Assembly (NCBI RefSeq): GCF_003014485.1 | Contig: NZ_PYGA01000008.1 | Span: 124,001 to 188,000, forward strand | Direction: 5' to 3' | From: Murinocardiopsis flavida | GTDB lineage: Bacteria; Actinomycetota; Actinomycetes; Streptosporangiales; Streptosporangiaceae | Length of the DNA stretch: 64,000 nucleotides | Part shown: positions 16,138 through 25,373 of the stretch, piece after piece | How positions within the stretch are numbered: the stretch's first letter is position 1 | How the letters are laid out: each line of letters opens with the position of its first letter | Position numbers and translations under genes: made by a program | The notes under the pieces: generated by a model | Told to the model about the DNA's origin: nothing | Databases searched by the model: none | Seen by the model: only the letters and a program-made list of their open reading frames with translations

Positions 16138-16974
16138 TCAGCCGTCGCGGGTGTAGCCCTCCACGATGGTGATCGACCGGTCGGCGCGGGCGGCGACCGC
16201 CGGGTCGTGCGTCACCACGATCACCGCGGCGCCCCGGTCCGACGCCTGGCGCAGGAGCTGATTCATGATCAGCTCGCTGCTCTCGGCGTCGAGCGCGCCC
16301 GTGGGTTCGTCGGCGAGGATGAGGGCCGGGTCGCGGCTCAGTGCCCGCGCCAGCGCCACCCGCTGCTGCTCGCCGCCGGAGAGCTGGTGCGGCTTCGACC
16401 CCAGTCGGTGCCCCAGCCCCACCGACTCCAGGAGCTCCCGCGCGACCGCCCGGCGGCGCAGCAGCGGGACACCGCCCAGCACCATCGGCACGCACACGTT
16501 CGCCACCGCAGTGCGCCGCTCCAGCAGGTGGAACTGCTGGAAGACGAAACCGATGCGGTCGCCGCGCAGGCGGGCCCGCCGGTGCTCGCGCAGCCCGGTC
16601 ACGTCGACGCCGTCGAAGACGTGCGTCCCGCCGTCGGCCTCATCGAGCAGGCCGAGCAGGTTCAGCAGAGTGGACTTGCCCGACCCCGACTGACCGACGA
16701 TCGCGACGACCTCACCGCGCCCCACGGCGAAACTGCACTCGTGCAGGACCCTGATGGTCTCCCCGTCCACCGAGAAGCCCTTGTGCAGCCCCTCCACGCG
16801 GAGCAGGGGCTGCCGCGGCGCCGGGTGCGGCGCCGGGTGCGGCGCCGTGTGCGCGGCCGGGAGCGGTGCCCCGTGCGGCGCCGTGTGCGCGGCCGGGAGC
16901 GGACCGGGGGCGGCGCCGGTCGCCGGGCGGGTCCCCGCGGGCGCGGCGGCGTGCCTGGGCGAGTTCAGCGGCAC
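16138..16974 (-). CDS. ABC transporter ATP-binding protein, MacB/LolD type
   Basis: 278 residues from GTG 16974, which lies two bases after the adaptor stop. Walker A is GQSGSGKST, the Q-loop FVFQQFHLL, the signature [15 protein letters not shown] and Walker [13 protein letters not shown], with H in [13 protein letters not shown]. This is the MacB/LolD subfamily, which energises mechanotransmission-type exporters. The first 50 residues before [11 protein letters not shown] are an Ala/Pro/His-rich extension with near-identical repeats ([10 protein letters not shown] twice), encoded by repeated GCGGCGCCG DNA. The true start could lie nearer VEGLHKG. Third gene of permease-adaptor-ATPase. The exported substrate is unknown. 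Confidence 0.88.
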   Translation of the reverse strand: MPLNSPRHAAAPAGTRPATGAAPGPLPAAHTAPHGAPLPAAHTAPHPAPHPAPRQPLLRVEGLHKGFSVDGETIRVLHECSFAVGRGEVVAIVGQSGSGKSTLLNLLGLLDEADGGTHVFDGVDVTGLREHRRARLRGDRIGFVFQQFHLLERRTAVANVCVPMVLGGVPLLRRRAVARELLESVGLGHRLGSKPHQLSGGEQQRVALARALSRDPALILADEPTGALDAESSELIMNQLLRQASDRGAAVIVVTHDPAVAARADRSITIVEGYTRDG

Positions 16975-16976
16975 CG

Positions 16977-17996
16977 CTACCCGCCCCCGCCCATGCCGGG
17001 CGCCATGACGGCGCCATCGTCCTCCTCGCCCTCGCCGGGCGCGTCGAAGTCCTCCGACAGCGGCACCGGGTCGAGGATCTTGTCGTCCGTCGTCAGGCCC
17101 TTGGTCACCTCGACCAGGTCGCCGTCGGAGACGCCGAGGGAGACCTTGCGGGCCTTCTTCGCGCCGCCCGGGCCGGCGACGAGCACCTCGCCCTCGTCGG
17201 CCGTCCCGCGCACGGCGGTCACCGGGACGAGGATCGCGTTCTCCGTGGTGCCGGTGACGACCGACATCTTGCCGGTGACCCCGTCGAACACCTTCACGTC
17301 GTTGGGGATCCGGCAGGAGATCTCGGCGCTGGGCTTGCCTTCGCCCTTCCCGCCGCCGGAGACCTCGTCGGGCGTCTTCAGCGACAGGTAGTCGCATTCC
17401 GCGGCGGCCGGGCCCTTGTCGATCTTGAGGGTCATCCGCTCGGGGTCGCCGGAGAACCGGTACAACTCGTTCGGCTTGATCTCGGCCACGGCGCGGAACC
17501 CGGGCTTGCGCACCGTCGCGACGGTCGAGCCGGGTTCGACCTGGTCGCCCGTTGTGAGGCCGCCCAGGTCGGCGATCTTGCCGGCAGACGGCGCCGACAG
17601 GGTGACCTGGCTGCCGCCACCGCCGGACCCGGAGGAGGAGCCCTCGGACTCCGCGCCCTCGCCGCTCGAACCGCCGGACCCGGCTTTCACCGTGGCGACC
17701 GGGGCGCCCTTCTGCACCTCGGTGCCGTTGCGCACCCACACCTTGGTGACCGTGCCGCCCTGGCCCGCCTTCACCTTGCCCGGAGTCTCGGCGTGCACAG
17801 TGGCGCTCAGGACGAGCCTGCTGTCGATGTCGCCCCGCTCGACCGCGATGGGCGCGCTCTCCGTCAGTTCGTCGGCGGCGCCCGTCATCTCCTCACCGGC
17901 GCCCGCCGACATGCCGCCCAGCAGGACGAAGCCGCCGACTCCGAGTCCGCCGAGGACGACGACCACGACGACCCCGGCGATGATCCACTTCTTCAC
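16977..17996 (-). CDS. Membrane-fusion/adaptor protein (HlyD/MacA type)
   Basis: 339 residues from GTG 17996, with AGGAG nine bases upstream. One N-terminal membrane segment (about 4-28, IIAGVVVVVVLGGLGVGGFV) anchors an extracytoplasmic adaptor. Lipoyl-like halves are seen as GKVKAGQGGTVTKVWVRNGT and LSAPSAGKIADLGGLTTGDQV, split by a Gly/Ser-rich loop instead of a long hairpin, as in Gram-positive adaptors. The C-terminal barrel VTGTTENAILVPVTAVRG and the GLTTDDKIL end are typical. It links the permease to the exported substrate outside the membrane. Co-transcribed between the permease (12 bp upstream) and the ATPase. Confidence 0.86.
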   Translation of the reverse strand: MKKWIIAGVVVVVVLGGLGVGGFVLLGGMSAGAGEEMTGAADELTESAPIAVERGDIDSRLVLSATVHAETPGKVKAGQGGTVTKVWVRNGTEVQKGAPVATVKAGSGGSSGEGAESEGSSSGSGGGGSQVTLSAPSAGKIADLGGLTTGDQVEPGSTVATVRKPGFRAVAEIKPNELYRFSGDPERMTLKIDKGPAAAECDYLSLKTPDEVSGGGKGEGKPSAEISCRIPNDVKVFDGVTGKMSVVTGTTENAILVPVTAVRGTADEGEVLVAGPGGAKKARKVSLGVSDGDLVEVTKGLTTDDKILDPVPLSEDFDAPGEGEEDDGAVMAPGMGGGG

Positions 17997-18008
17997 GGTG
18001 TATCGCTC

Positions 18009-19217
18009 CTATTCACGCAGGCCGCTGACCACGGATGTGCGCAGCGCCCGCCAGGCGGGGATGACCCCGGCCAAGAGTCCGGCGAGGGCGGCGCTGCCCA
18101 AGCCGACTAGCACGGCCTGCGCCGGGACGTAGACGCCGACGTCGGACGGGAGGTAGTCGGCCACGAGGGCGCCGCCGATGCCCACGGCCGTGTAGCAGAA
18201 CAGCAGGGCCACCACACCGGCGACGACGGAGACCACGACGGCCTCCGTCACCACGATGATGAACAGCCCGAACGAGGTCGCCCCCAGCGCGCGGTAGGTC
18301 GCCAGCTCGCGGCGGCGCTCCCGCACCGTGACCAGGCCGACGTTGAGCACGCCGAGCATCCCCGTCGACAACGTGATGAGGGCGATGCCGCCCAGGCCGA
18401 GCGACAGGTACGTCAGCACGGTGTTGATCTCGTCGCCGGGGTCGATGCGGTACGCGCTGATGCTGTCCTCGTCAAAGGAGGACCAGCGCGACGCCGAGGT
18501 GACCAGCCGCTCCCGGTAGGCGTCGGCGTCGGCGCCCTCGGGGTCGGCCCGCACGGAGAAGCCGGTACCGGTCGACGGGACGGCGCCGTCGGGGAACACC
18601 AGCGGGGCGCTCGCCGGCGCCCGCAGCAGGTAGGCCGACGCGCTGCCGCCGTCCATCGCGGAGTCCTCGACCACCCCGACGACGCGCACCGTCTTCCACT
18701 GGCCCTCGATGCCGACCTGCAAGCGCCCGTCGCCGCCGATCTGCTTGGCGAGCCCCTCGTTGACCACCATGACCGGGGCGAGGGAGTGGGTGTCGGAGTC
18801 GTCGAACCAGCGTCCCGAGGCGAGGGTGATGCGGCGGATGTCGCCGAGTTCGGCGTCGACGACCGTCGTGTACGCGTGCTCGACCTCCTCCTCGCCGATC
18901 CGCATCTGGGCCTCGGACATGGAGTTGATGGACACGGCTTGGGCGCCCGCTCTGCGCAGGTCGGCCTCCAGCGCGTCGAGGTCCTCAAGGGTGCCGCCGG
19001 ACTCGTCGTAGACGTCGACGGTGTAGGTTGCGGCGACCCCGGCGTTGGACTCGGCAAAGGACTTCGCGAACCGCTCGCCGACATCGCCGCCGGTCACGAT
19101 GAGGATGAGCGCGCCGACACCGATGGTGATCCCGGCGCAGGACAGGATCGTCCGGGTGACGTTGGCGCGCGATCCGGCGGCGGCGAGGATGAAACCGGAC
19201 ACGAGTGAGCGCAGCAA
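18009..19217 (-). CDS. ABC transporter permease, FtsX/MacB type
   Basis: 402 residues from TTG 19217, with GGAAAGG upstream. One membrane segment lies near residues 23-45 (SCAGITIGVGALILIV), then a large extracytoplasmic MacB core domain of about 220 residues and three more segments between 270 and 395, with the FtsX motif LATYRALGATSFGLFIIVVTEAVVV. This is the mechanotransmission type in which ATP hydrolysis drives conformational change of the outer domain. It is first in the exporter operon. Relatives export peptides, lipoproteins or antibiotics. No neighbouring biosynthetic gene tells which. Confidence 0.88.
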   Translation of the reverse strand: MLRSLVSGFILAAAGSRANVTRTILSCAGITIGVGALILIVTGGDVGERFAKSFAESNAGVAATYTVDVYDESGGTLEDLDALEADLRRAGAQAVSINSMSEAQMRIGEEEVEHAYTTVVDAELGDIRRITLASGRWFDDSDTHSLAPVMVVNEGLAKQIGGDGRLQVGIEGQWKTVRVVGVVEDSAMDGGSASAYLLRAPASAPLVFPDGAVPSTGTGFSVRADPEGADADAYRERLVTSASRWSSFDEDSISAYRIDPGDEINTVLTYLSLGLGGIALITLSTGMLGVLNVGLVTVRERRRELATYRALGATSFGLFIIVVTEAVVVSVVAGVVALLFCYTAVGIGGALVADYLPSDVGVYVPAQAVLVGLGSAALAGLLAGVIPAWRALRTSVVSGLRE

Positions 19218-19445
19218 ACGGTCGGCCTTTCCAGCGCTTTGGGGAGAGGACGGCGCGGTGCGGACCGCGGGGCCGCGGATCCGAGACCGGATCGGCGGCC
19301 GACGCTAGTGGATCTTAGCGCCGGAAATATCCGGAACTCATGTATAGCGCAAGGTTCTGGCCGAACTTGGCCAATACTGCGACCGTTTCGCTCGTGCGAA
19401 AGCGGTTACCGCCGCGATCTCGGCAGGACAAGGCCGCCCGCCGCG
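19218..19445. other. Intergenic region upstream of the exporter operon
   Basis: Together with the repeat tract that follows, this makes about 370 bases without a gene. The part at 19310-19400 is AT-richer (ATATCCGGAACTCATGTATAG) and probably contains the promoter of the minus-strand exporter operon. Confidence 0.5.
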
Positions 19446-19594
19446 CCGGGGTCGGGTGAGCGGGACCGGGGTCTGGTGAGCGGGGGTCGGTGCGCCCGAT
19501 CCAGGGGGACCGGGGTTGCGTGGACCGGGGTCGGGTGGACTGGGCCAGTGCGCCCTCAGGTGAACCGGAGTCGCGTGGACTGGGGTCAGGTGAG
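19446..19594. repeat. Degenerate 15-bp tandem repeat
   Basis: Units related to CCGGGGTCGGGTGGA occur at 19446-19460, 19466-19480, 19510-19524, 19525-19539, 19565-19579 and 19580-19594, some separated by short spacers. The last unit overlaps the final codons and stop of hisN. It looks like a small decaying minisatellite. Confidence 0.75.
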
Positions 19595-20392
19595 CCGAAG
19601 GGGTGTGGGGCCGCCGTTGAGCTGGGTGAGAACGGCATCGTGCAGGACGCCGTTGGTGCAGACCAGCCCGCCGCCGTCAGTGAAGGTCTGACCGCGCAGG
19701 TCGGTGGCGCGGCCGCCGGCCTCCTCCAGCAGCACCGGGAGCGGCGCGGCGTCCCAAAGGTTCAACTCCGGCTCGGCCGCGATGTCGACGGCGCCCTCGG
19801 CGACCATGACGTGCGACCAGAAGTCGCCGTAGGCGCGGGTGCGCCACACGGAGCGGGTGAGGCCGAGGAATGACTCCAGCCGCCGGTCCTTCTCCCACTC
19901 GTCAAGGTCGGAGAACGACAACGAGGCGTCGGAGAGCGACGACACCGACGACACCCGGCAGCGGCTGGCCTTGTGCAGGCTCCGCCCCGTCCACGCGCCG
20001 TCGCCGCGCGACGCCCACCAGCGGCGCATCAGCGCGGGCGCCGAGACCAGGCCGACGACGGGTTGGTCGCCTTCCAGCAGCGAGATGAGGGTCGCCCACA
20101 CCGGCACGCCGCGCACGTAGTTCTTGGTCCCGTCGATGGGGTCCAGCACCCAGCAGCGGGAGCTGTGCCCGGTGCGGCCGTACTCCTCGCCGAGAACGGC
20201 GTCGCGCGGCCGGGCCCGCGACAGCACGCTGCGGATCGTCTCCTCCACCGCGCGGTCGGCCTCTGTCACGGGGGTCAGGTCGGGTTTGGTCTCGACCTTG
20301 AGGTCGAGCGAGCGGAAGTGTTTCAGGGAGACGTCGTCGACAGCGTCCGCGAGGACGTGAGCGAGACGCAGGTCGTCGTCATAGGCCGCCAT
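19586..20392 (-). CDS. hisN: Histidinol-phosphatase, inositol monophosphatase family
   Basis: 268 residues. The metal site of the IMPase fold is intact: Glu69/Glu70 in LGEEYG, DPIDGT at 84-89 and WDAAPLPVLLEEAGG near 207. Actinobacterial members of this subgroup dephosphorylate histidinol phosphate, the penultimate step of histidine synthesis. A broader inositol-phosphate or 3',5'-bisphosphate role cannot be excluded. ATG 20392 is chosen because a TAGCGT -10 element (20400-20405, minus strand) lies seven bases upstream, predicting a leaderless mRNA. The frame is open to 20437 but lacks a ribosome site. The 3' end runs into a 15-bp repeat tract. Confidence 0.9.
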   Translation of the reverse strand: MAAYDDDLRLAHVLADAVDDVSLKHFRSLDLKVETKPDLTPVTEADRAVEETIRSVLSRARPRDAVLGEEYGRTGHSSRCWVLDPIDGTKNYVRGVPVWATLISLLEGDQPVVGLVSAPALMRRWWASRGDGAWTGRSLHKASRCRVSSVSSLSDASLSFSDLDEWEKDRRLESFLGLTRSVWRTRAYGDFWSHVMVAEGAVDIAAEPELNLWDAAPLPVLLEEAGGRATDLRGQTFTDGGGLVCTNGVLHDAVLTQLNGGPTPLRLT

Positions 20393-20649
20393 GGCGCGTA
20401 CGCTACCCGCCCGGGGCCCGGCGGCGACGTCCGGCACCCGCGCGTGACCGGAGTGTTAGCGGAGAACACGCGAGGACCCCGGCCCGCCGCACAAGGCCCG
20501 GACTCCGGAAGGAGCGCGCGCGAGGGGCCAGATTCGGTGGACCGGCGGCGGTGCGTGAAGGTCCGGGTCCCGTGTGCGGGCAGCGCGCGGCGCAGCCCCC
20601 GATCCCATGTATCGGCAGGGCTCAGCAGAGGACATGCGACGATGATTCC

Positions 20650-21255
20650 GTGAGGGCCACCAGCCAGGACCAGGGACCCGAGGCCGAGCGGCGCCCGGGT
20701 GTCCGCGACCGCCTGCTCGACGCCGCCTACACCGGTGTGGTGTCCGGGCAGTGGCCGCGCCTGCGCATGGCCGACATCGCCGCCACCGCAGGTGTCTCCC
20801 GGCAGACCCTCTACAACGAGTTCGGCACCAAGGAGGGCCTGCTCCAGGCGATGGTGCTGCGCCAGGGCGCGGCGTTCCTCGACCGGGTCAAGGAGATCCT
20901 CGACGGCGACGCCTGCGCACCCGCCCGCACCATCGCGGACGCCGTGGAATGGACCCTCAGCGCGTCGCACGACGACCCGCTGCTGCGCGCCATCATCACC
21001 GGCGACGACGCGCTCCTGCCGGTACTGACCACCCGCTCGGCCACGCTGCACACCGCGCTGAGCGAGCGGATGGCCCAGTTCCTGCGCGAGCGGGCGCCCG
21101 GCCTCGCCGCCGACGACGCCGCGGCGATCGCCGAGGTCTCACTGCGCCTGACGATCTCTTACCTGCTGCTCCCCGGCGACCCCGCCGAGGCGGCCCGCCG
21201 GGTGGAACTGGTGGTCCGCAGCATGGTCACCGCAATCCGATCGGGAGCCGTGTAG
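20650..21255 (+). CDS. TetR family transcriptional regulator
   Basis: 201 residues from GTG 20650. The N-terminal helix-turn-helix is clear: RDRLLDAAYTGVVSGQWPRLRMADIAATAGVS followed by RQTLYNEFGTKEGLLQAMV. The C-terminal ligand domain is alpha-helical with no recognisable ligand signature. It is divergent from hisN (257 bp apart) and stands alone on the plus strand, so its target is not obvious. The frame is open upstream to 20551, but that part has no homology-like features. No clear Shine-Dalgarno is visible, so the start is less certain than the domain. Confidence 0.87.
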   Translation: MRATSQDQGPEAERRPGVRDRLLDAAYTGVVSGQWPRLRMADIAATAGVSRQTLYNEFGTKEGLLQAMVLRQGAAFLDRVKEILDGDACAPARTIADAVEWTLSASHDDPLLRAIITGDDALLPVLTTRSATLHTALSERMAQFLRERAPGLAADDAAAIAEVSLRLTISYLLLPGDPAEAARRVELVVRSMVTAIRSGAV

Positions 21256-21493
21256 CCGCACACGGTGCGCACCCCTCACATGTCGTGCCCGCCCCAACCA
21301 GAGGCGCAGGCCGAGGTCCCGATTTCCAGAGCGGACGTTGGCAGGGGTGCCGGGAAGCCTGCGCAGCAGCGACGGCCGAAGCACGACGCTCATCAGCTCC
21401 CGCCAGACCTGCACCCCAGGAGAGCAGCGTCCCCGTCCAGGTGACTGCGGAGGGCGGGGGTGGGTTGCGTCCTGGTTCAGGTGGTCGCGGACG

Positions 21494-21607
21494 GTGAAAC
21501 ACCAACCCCCTTCGCCCGGGTCATTGGGGCTGTGAATCACCCGTCCCCTTCGCCCAGGTCACCGGGAAAGTGAAGACACCCTCGCGCCCTTCGAGTCAAC
21601 GGCACGC
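21494..21607. repeat. Three 38-bp tandem units
   Basis: Units start at 21494, 21532 and 21570, each beginning GTGAA and containing C-rich runs with CCCTTCGCCC. The first two are clearly alike and the third has decayed. They fill the gap between the TetR gene and the 3' end of rsgA. The rest of the gap (21256-21493) shows no gene. Confidence 0.7.
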
Positions 21608-21615
21608 GCTGCGGA

Positions 21616-22605
21616 TTATTCGGTGGGCTCGCGGCTGTGGATCAGGCGGCGGAGGGATGCCACCCGGGCGGGGTCGAGTCGGCCCGCCGCGACCCCGATG
21701 TCGAGCGCGCAACCGGGGGACTCCTCGGTGTGCGCGCAGTTGGCCGGGCAGTCGACGACCGCCGCTGCGAGGTCGGTGAACCCGGCGACGACGTCGTCCG
21801 GGCTGACGTGGGCCAGCCCGAAGCTGCGCACACCGGGCGTGTCGATGATCCAGCCGCCGTCGATCGGCAGCGCGGCGGCCGAGGTGGAGGTGTGTCGGCC
21901 GCGCCCGGTGACCGGGTTGACGTGCCCCACGGCGCGGGCGGCGTCCGGGACGAGCAGGTTCACCAGCGTCGACTTGCCCACGCCCGAGGACCCCACCATG
22001 ACGCTCAGCCGCGCGAGCAGGTGCTCGCGCAGCGCGGCGATGTCCTCGGCGCTGTCGCTGCGGGTCACCGCTGCGGGGACGCCCAGAGCGGAGTAGGACG
22101 CGAGGAGGGTGTCGGCGGGCGCGAGGTCGGACTTCGTCAGGCACAGCAGCGGGTCGAGTCCGGCGTCATACGCTGCGACCAGGCAGCGGTCCACGAACCG
22201 CGGCTGCGGTTCCGGGTCGGCGAGGGAGCACACGATGACGAGCTGGTCGGCGTTTGCGACGATGACCCGCTCGACAGGGTCGGTGTCGTCGGCGGTGCGG
22301 CGCAGCACGGCGGTGCGCGGCTCCACCCGGACCACGCGGGCGAGGCTGCCCGCGCTCCCCGACAGGTCGCCGACCAGGGCCACCCGGTCGCCGACCACGA
22401 TGCTGCCCTTGCCGAGCTCCCTGGCCTTCATGGCGACGACGCTGCGGTCGTCCACCAGGCACCGGTAGCGTCCGCGGTCGACGGCGGTCACGAAGCCCTG
22501 CCGGGCGTCCTCGTGCTTGGGCCGGTTGCGGGTCCGCGGGCGCGAGCCCCCGCGGGCGCGGACGCGGACGTCGTCCTCGTCGAGGTTCCGGTGCCCGCGG
22601 GTCAC
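21616..22605 (-). CDS. rsgA: Ribosome small-subunit GTPase RsgA
   Basis: 329 residues from a GTG whose GTGA overlaps the aroA stop by four bases, so translation is coupled. The circularly permuted GTPase order is seen: G4 LTKSD, then G1 GSSGVGKST, the switch region GRGRHTST and G3 DTPGV. A C-terminal zinc knuckle is [14 protein letters not shown] and an N-terminal OB fold precedes the GTPase. RsgA binds immature 30S particles and GTP hydrolysis checks late maturation. The N-terminus [21 protein letters not shown] matches actinobacterial RsgA, which supports this start over 22623. The aroA-rsgA pair is conserved in actinobacteria. Confidence 0.95.
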   Translation of the reverse strand: MTRGHRNLDEDDVRVRARGGSRPRTRNRPKHEDARQGFVTAVDRGRYRCLVDDRSVVAMKARELGKGSIVVGDRVALVGDLSGSAGSLARVVRVEPRTAVLRRTADDTDPVERVIVANADQLVIVCSLADPEPQPRFVDRCLVAAYDAGLDPLLCLTKSDLAPADTLLASYSALGVPAAVTRSDSAEDIAALREHLLARLSVMVGSSGVGKSTLVNLLVPDAARAVGHVNPVTGRGRHTSTSAAALPIDGGWIIDTPGVRSFGLAHVSPDDVVAGFTDLAAAVVDCPANCAHTEESPGCALDIGVAAGRLDPARVASLRRLIHSREPTE

Positions 22606-23876
22606 GCCACGGCCTCGCTCCACAGCGCCGGGAAGTCGGGCAGTGTCTTCGCTGTCGTGGCGATGTTCTCCACCTCCACTCCGGGGGTAACGAGGCCGAT
22701 CACCGCTCCGGAGGTCGCCATGCGGTGGTCGTCGTAGCTGCGGAACACGCCGCCGTGCAGGGCGCGCGGCCGGATGACCAGGCCGTCGGGGAGTTCCTCG
22801 ACGTCGCCGCCCAAGGCGTTGATCTCGTGTGCCAGCGCGGCGATCCGGTCGGTCTCGTGGCGGCGCAGGTGCGCGATGCCGGTGAGACGCGAGGGGGTGG
22901 TCGCGAGGGCAGCCACAGCGGCGATGGTGGGGGTCAGTTCACCCACGGCCCGCAGGTCGGCGGTGATGCCGCGGACCTCGCCGGAGCCCGTGAACGCCAA
23001 CCCCTCGGCGGTGAACTCGGCACTGCCGCCCATGGCGGTGAACAGCTCCCGGAGGACGTCGCCGGGCTGGGTGGTGTCGCGCGGCCAGTCGCGCACGGTC
23101 ACCGTGCCGCCGGTGAGCAGCGCCGCGGCGAGGAACGGGGCGGCGTTGGAGAGGTCGGGCTCGACCGCGATGTCGCCGGCCTTCACCGGGCCGGGGTGCA
23201 CCCGCCAGACGTCGGGTGTGGGGGTGTCGACCGCGACCCCGGCAGCGCGCAGCATCTCCACGGTCATGTCGAGGTGCGGCTGGGACGGCACGGGCTCGCC
23301 CACGTGGCGGACCTCGACCCCCTTGGCGTACCGGGCGCCGCTGAGCAGCAGCGCCGAGACGAACTGCGACGAGGCCGAAGCGTCCAGGGTCACCGTGCCG
23401 CCGCGCACCGACCCGGTGCCGCGGACGGTGATCGGGAGCGCGCCGCGGCCGTCGTCGTCGATGGCCGCGCCGAGCCCGCGGAGGGCGTCGAGCAGCGGGC
23501 CCACGGGCCGCTCGCGTGCGCGCTCATCGCCGTTGAAGGACACCTCGCCGTCGGCGAGCGCCGCGAGCGGCGGGACGAACCGCATGACCGTCCCCGCGTT
23601 GCCGACGTCTACGGCCGCGGGACCGCGCAGCGGGCCCGGTGTCACGGCCAGGTCCGGCCCTGACGCGGTGACGCCGGTGCCGAGTGCGCGCAGGGCGTCG
23701 GCCATGAGGTCGGTGTCGCGGCTGCGCAGCGGCCGCCGCACCGTGCCGGGGGTCTCGGAGAGCGCGGCGAGGATGAGCGCGCGGTTCGTCATGGACTTCG
23801 ATCCGGGCAGGCTCACCACGGCGTCGACCGGTTCGGTGACCGTCGGCGCCGGCCAGTGCGGTGCGGTTTCAGGCAT
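22602..23876 (-). CDS. aroA: 3-phosphoshikimate 1-carboxyvinyltransferase (EPSP synthase)
   Basis: 424 residues. The first active-site motif is [25 protein letters not shown] and [14 protein letters not shown] follow, then the C-terminal [21 protein letters not shown] with the catalytic RxxE and KE-like region, and [15 protein letters not shown]. It transfers enolpyruvate from PEP to shikimate-3-phosphate in the shikimate pathway. The ATG at 23876 lies six bases after a TAACCT -10 element (minus strand 23883-23888), so a leaderless mRNA is likely. A TTG at 23882 is the alternative. It overlaps rsgA. Confidence 0.96.
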   Translation of the reverse strand: MPETAPHWPAPTVTEPVDAVVSLPGSKSMTNRALILAALSETPGTVRRPLRSRDTDLMADALRALGTGVTASGPDLAVTPGPLRGPAAVDVGNAGTVMRFVPPLAALADGEVSFNGDERARERPVGPLLDALRGLGAAIDDDGRGALPITVRGTGSVRGGTVTLDASASSQFVSALLLSGARYAKGVEVRHVGEPVPSQPHLDMTVEMLRAAGVAVDTPTPDVWRVHPGPVKAGDIAVEPDLSNAAPFLAAALLTGGTVTVRDWPRDTTQPGDVLRELFTAMGGSAEFTAEGLAFTGSGEVRGITADLRAVGELTPTIAAVAALATTPSRLTGIAHLRRHETDRIAALAHEINALGGDVEELPDGLVIRPRALHGGVFRSYDDHRMATSGAVIGLVTPGVEVENIATTAKTLPDFPALWSEAVA

Positions 23877-24030
23877 GGTCAAAGGTTATCCGGCGGCGCG
23901 TCCCCGACGCGGTGCACGGCAGGGTGCGGGTCGGCGGGTCGGCGGGTCGGCGGGTCGGTGTCCGGTGGCCCGGCGGTGTCCGATGATGGGCGGAGCAGGC
24001 ACGTTGAAGGGACGGGGGAGGGGTCGAGTG

Positions 24031-24537
24031 ATGGCTGCCGAAGGGATGCGCACCCGCGGCAAGGAGTACCGCTACGAGGTCAGGGTGACCTGGACCGGCA
24101 ACAACGGGAACGGGACGGCCACCTTCCGGGGGTTCGAGCGGTCGGTCGACATCGAGGCCGACGGCAGGCCGGTGCTGCCCGCCTCGGCCGACTCCGCGTT
24201 CCGTGGCGACGCCGCGCGGTGGAACCCAGAGGACCTGCTGACCGCCGCGCTGAGCGAGTGCCACCTGCTGTCCTACCTCGGGATCGCCGCGGCGAACGGG
24301 GTGAGCGTGGTCGCCTACCGCGATACCGCCACCGCGGTTCTGGCGACCAACCCCGACGGCTCCGGGCAGTTCACCGAGGTGATCCTGCACCCCGAGGTGG
24401 TCGTCGCAGAGCCCGCGATGCTGGCGGCGGCGGAGGCGATGCACGCGAAGGCGGCGGAGCTGTGCTTCATCGCCCGCTCGGTCAACTTCCCGGTGCGCCA
24501 CCGCCCCCGTGTCACCGCGGCAGAACCTTCCGCTTAG
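24031..24537 (+). CDS. OsmC family protein
   Basis: 168 residues. The OsmC/Ohr fold has two redox Cys: Cys77 in LLTAALSECHLLSYL and Cys145 in AAELCFIARSVNFPV. The first has ECH, as in OsmC/YhfA-type proteins. These proteins reduce organic hydroperoxides using dithiol partners in the cytoplasm. GGGGAGGGG lies 8-16 bases before ATG 24031. A GTG at 24028 is equally well placed. It lies divergent from aroA, so the 154-bp gap holds two promoters. The long frame that extends upstream over aroA is only an antisense shadow. Confidence 0.9.
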   Translation: MAAEGMRTRGKEYRYEVRVTWTGNNGNGTATFRGFERSVDIEADGRPVLPASADSAFRGDAARWNPEDLLTAALSECHLLSYLGIAAANGVSVVAYRDTATAVLATNPDGSGQFTEVILHPEVVVAEPAMLAAAEAMHAKAAELCFIARSVNFPVRHRPRVTAAEPSA

Positions 24538-24829
24538 CGGTACTCCGTTCCGTGGGCGGGACGGCCTTCTCGCAGGGCCGCGTGTGGGTGGTCTGGGGTG
24601 AGGAGCGGCACCAACGGTGGGCGGGTCGTTGGTGCTGCCCTGCTCCGCAGGTCACCCGCATGGTTCTCGGTGGCAAGGGCGTCCCGTGGGCTCGACGCCT
24701 TGAGGTGCCGAGAGTCCTCTCTCGACCGGGGATCCCGTCTCGCACGATCGGAGATCCCGTCCTGCTAGATCACCGCGGGGGCTGTCGGCGGCCGCGGGGT
24801 CTGTCGGCACCTGTGCTTAGAGTGCCCCC
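24538..24829. other. Intergenic region between OsmC and AraC genes
   Basis: About 290 bases in which I see no gene, repeat or hairpin that stands out. The only supported element is the -10-like TAGAGT at 24818-24823 just before the AraC start. Confidence 0.5.
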
Positions 24830-25315
24830 ATGCCAAATGGGATGCGCCGGGGTGTGGCGGCACCGCCGGGATCTTTGGGGGTCGAGACGTTGGTCGCGCT
24901 GCGTCGGGCACGCGACCTGATCGACCGCTCCTACGCCGAGCCGCTCGACCTCGACACGATCGCGAGCGCGGCGGGGTACTCGCGCTACCACTTCGCCCGG
25001 GCGTTCCGCGCCGCGTACGGCGAGCCGCCCGGCCGCTACCTGTCCCGGCGCCGGGTCGAACGGGCGCAGGACCTGCTGCGCTCGGTCAACCTCACCGTCA
25101 CCGAGGTCTGCCACCTTGTCGGGTTCTCCAGCCTGGGGTCGTTCAGCGCGCGGTTCAGCGAACTCGTCGGGACGCCGCCCTCGCAGTTCCAGCGGCGGGC
25201 GCACGCGGTGCGGCCGCCGCCCATCCCCGGCTGCTTCGTGCTCATGGCGGCGGGCGCCGCTTCCCCTCTTCGGACAGCAATCCAGGAGAAGCCCGCTGAC
25301 CAGGTCGAACCCTAG
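24830..25315 (+). CDS. AraC family transcriptional regulator, DNA-binding domain only
   Basis: 161 residues with both AraC helix-turn-helices: LDTIASAAGYSRYHFARAFRA and VTEVCHLVGFSSLGSFSARFSEL followed by GTPPSQFQRR. No ligand-binding domain is present apart from a 40-residue tail. ATG 24830 follows a TAGAGT -10 element by six bases and has no Shine-Dalgarno, so the mRNA is probably leaderless. A VOC protein follows 58 bases downstream on the same strand. AraC-VOC pairs of this form are common in actinobacteria, and the regulator may control its neighbour. Ligand unknown. Confidence 0.9.
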   Translation: MPNGMRRGVAAPPGSLGVETLVALRRARDLIDRSYAEPLDLDTIASAAGYSRYHFARAFRAAYGEPPGRYLSRRRVERAQDLLRSVNLTVTEVCHLVGFSSLGSFSARFSELVGTPPSQFQRRAHAVRPPPIPGCFVLMAAGAASPLRTAIQEKPADQVEP

Positions 25316-25373
25316 GATCGAAAGCGAAGGAAAGCAGAGTTACGTAGGGACATTCGGCGAGAGGGAGCAGGCG

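Noticed and set aside
22774-24537. 587-residue frame joining the aroA antisense strand to the OsmC protein
   Set aside because: Only the last 168 residues show a conserved family. The upstream part is antisense to aroA.
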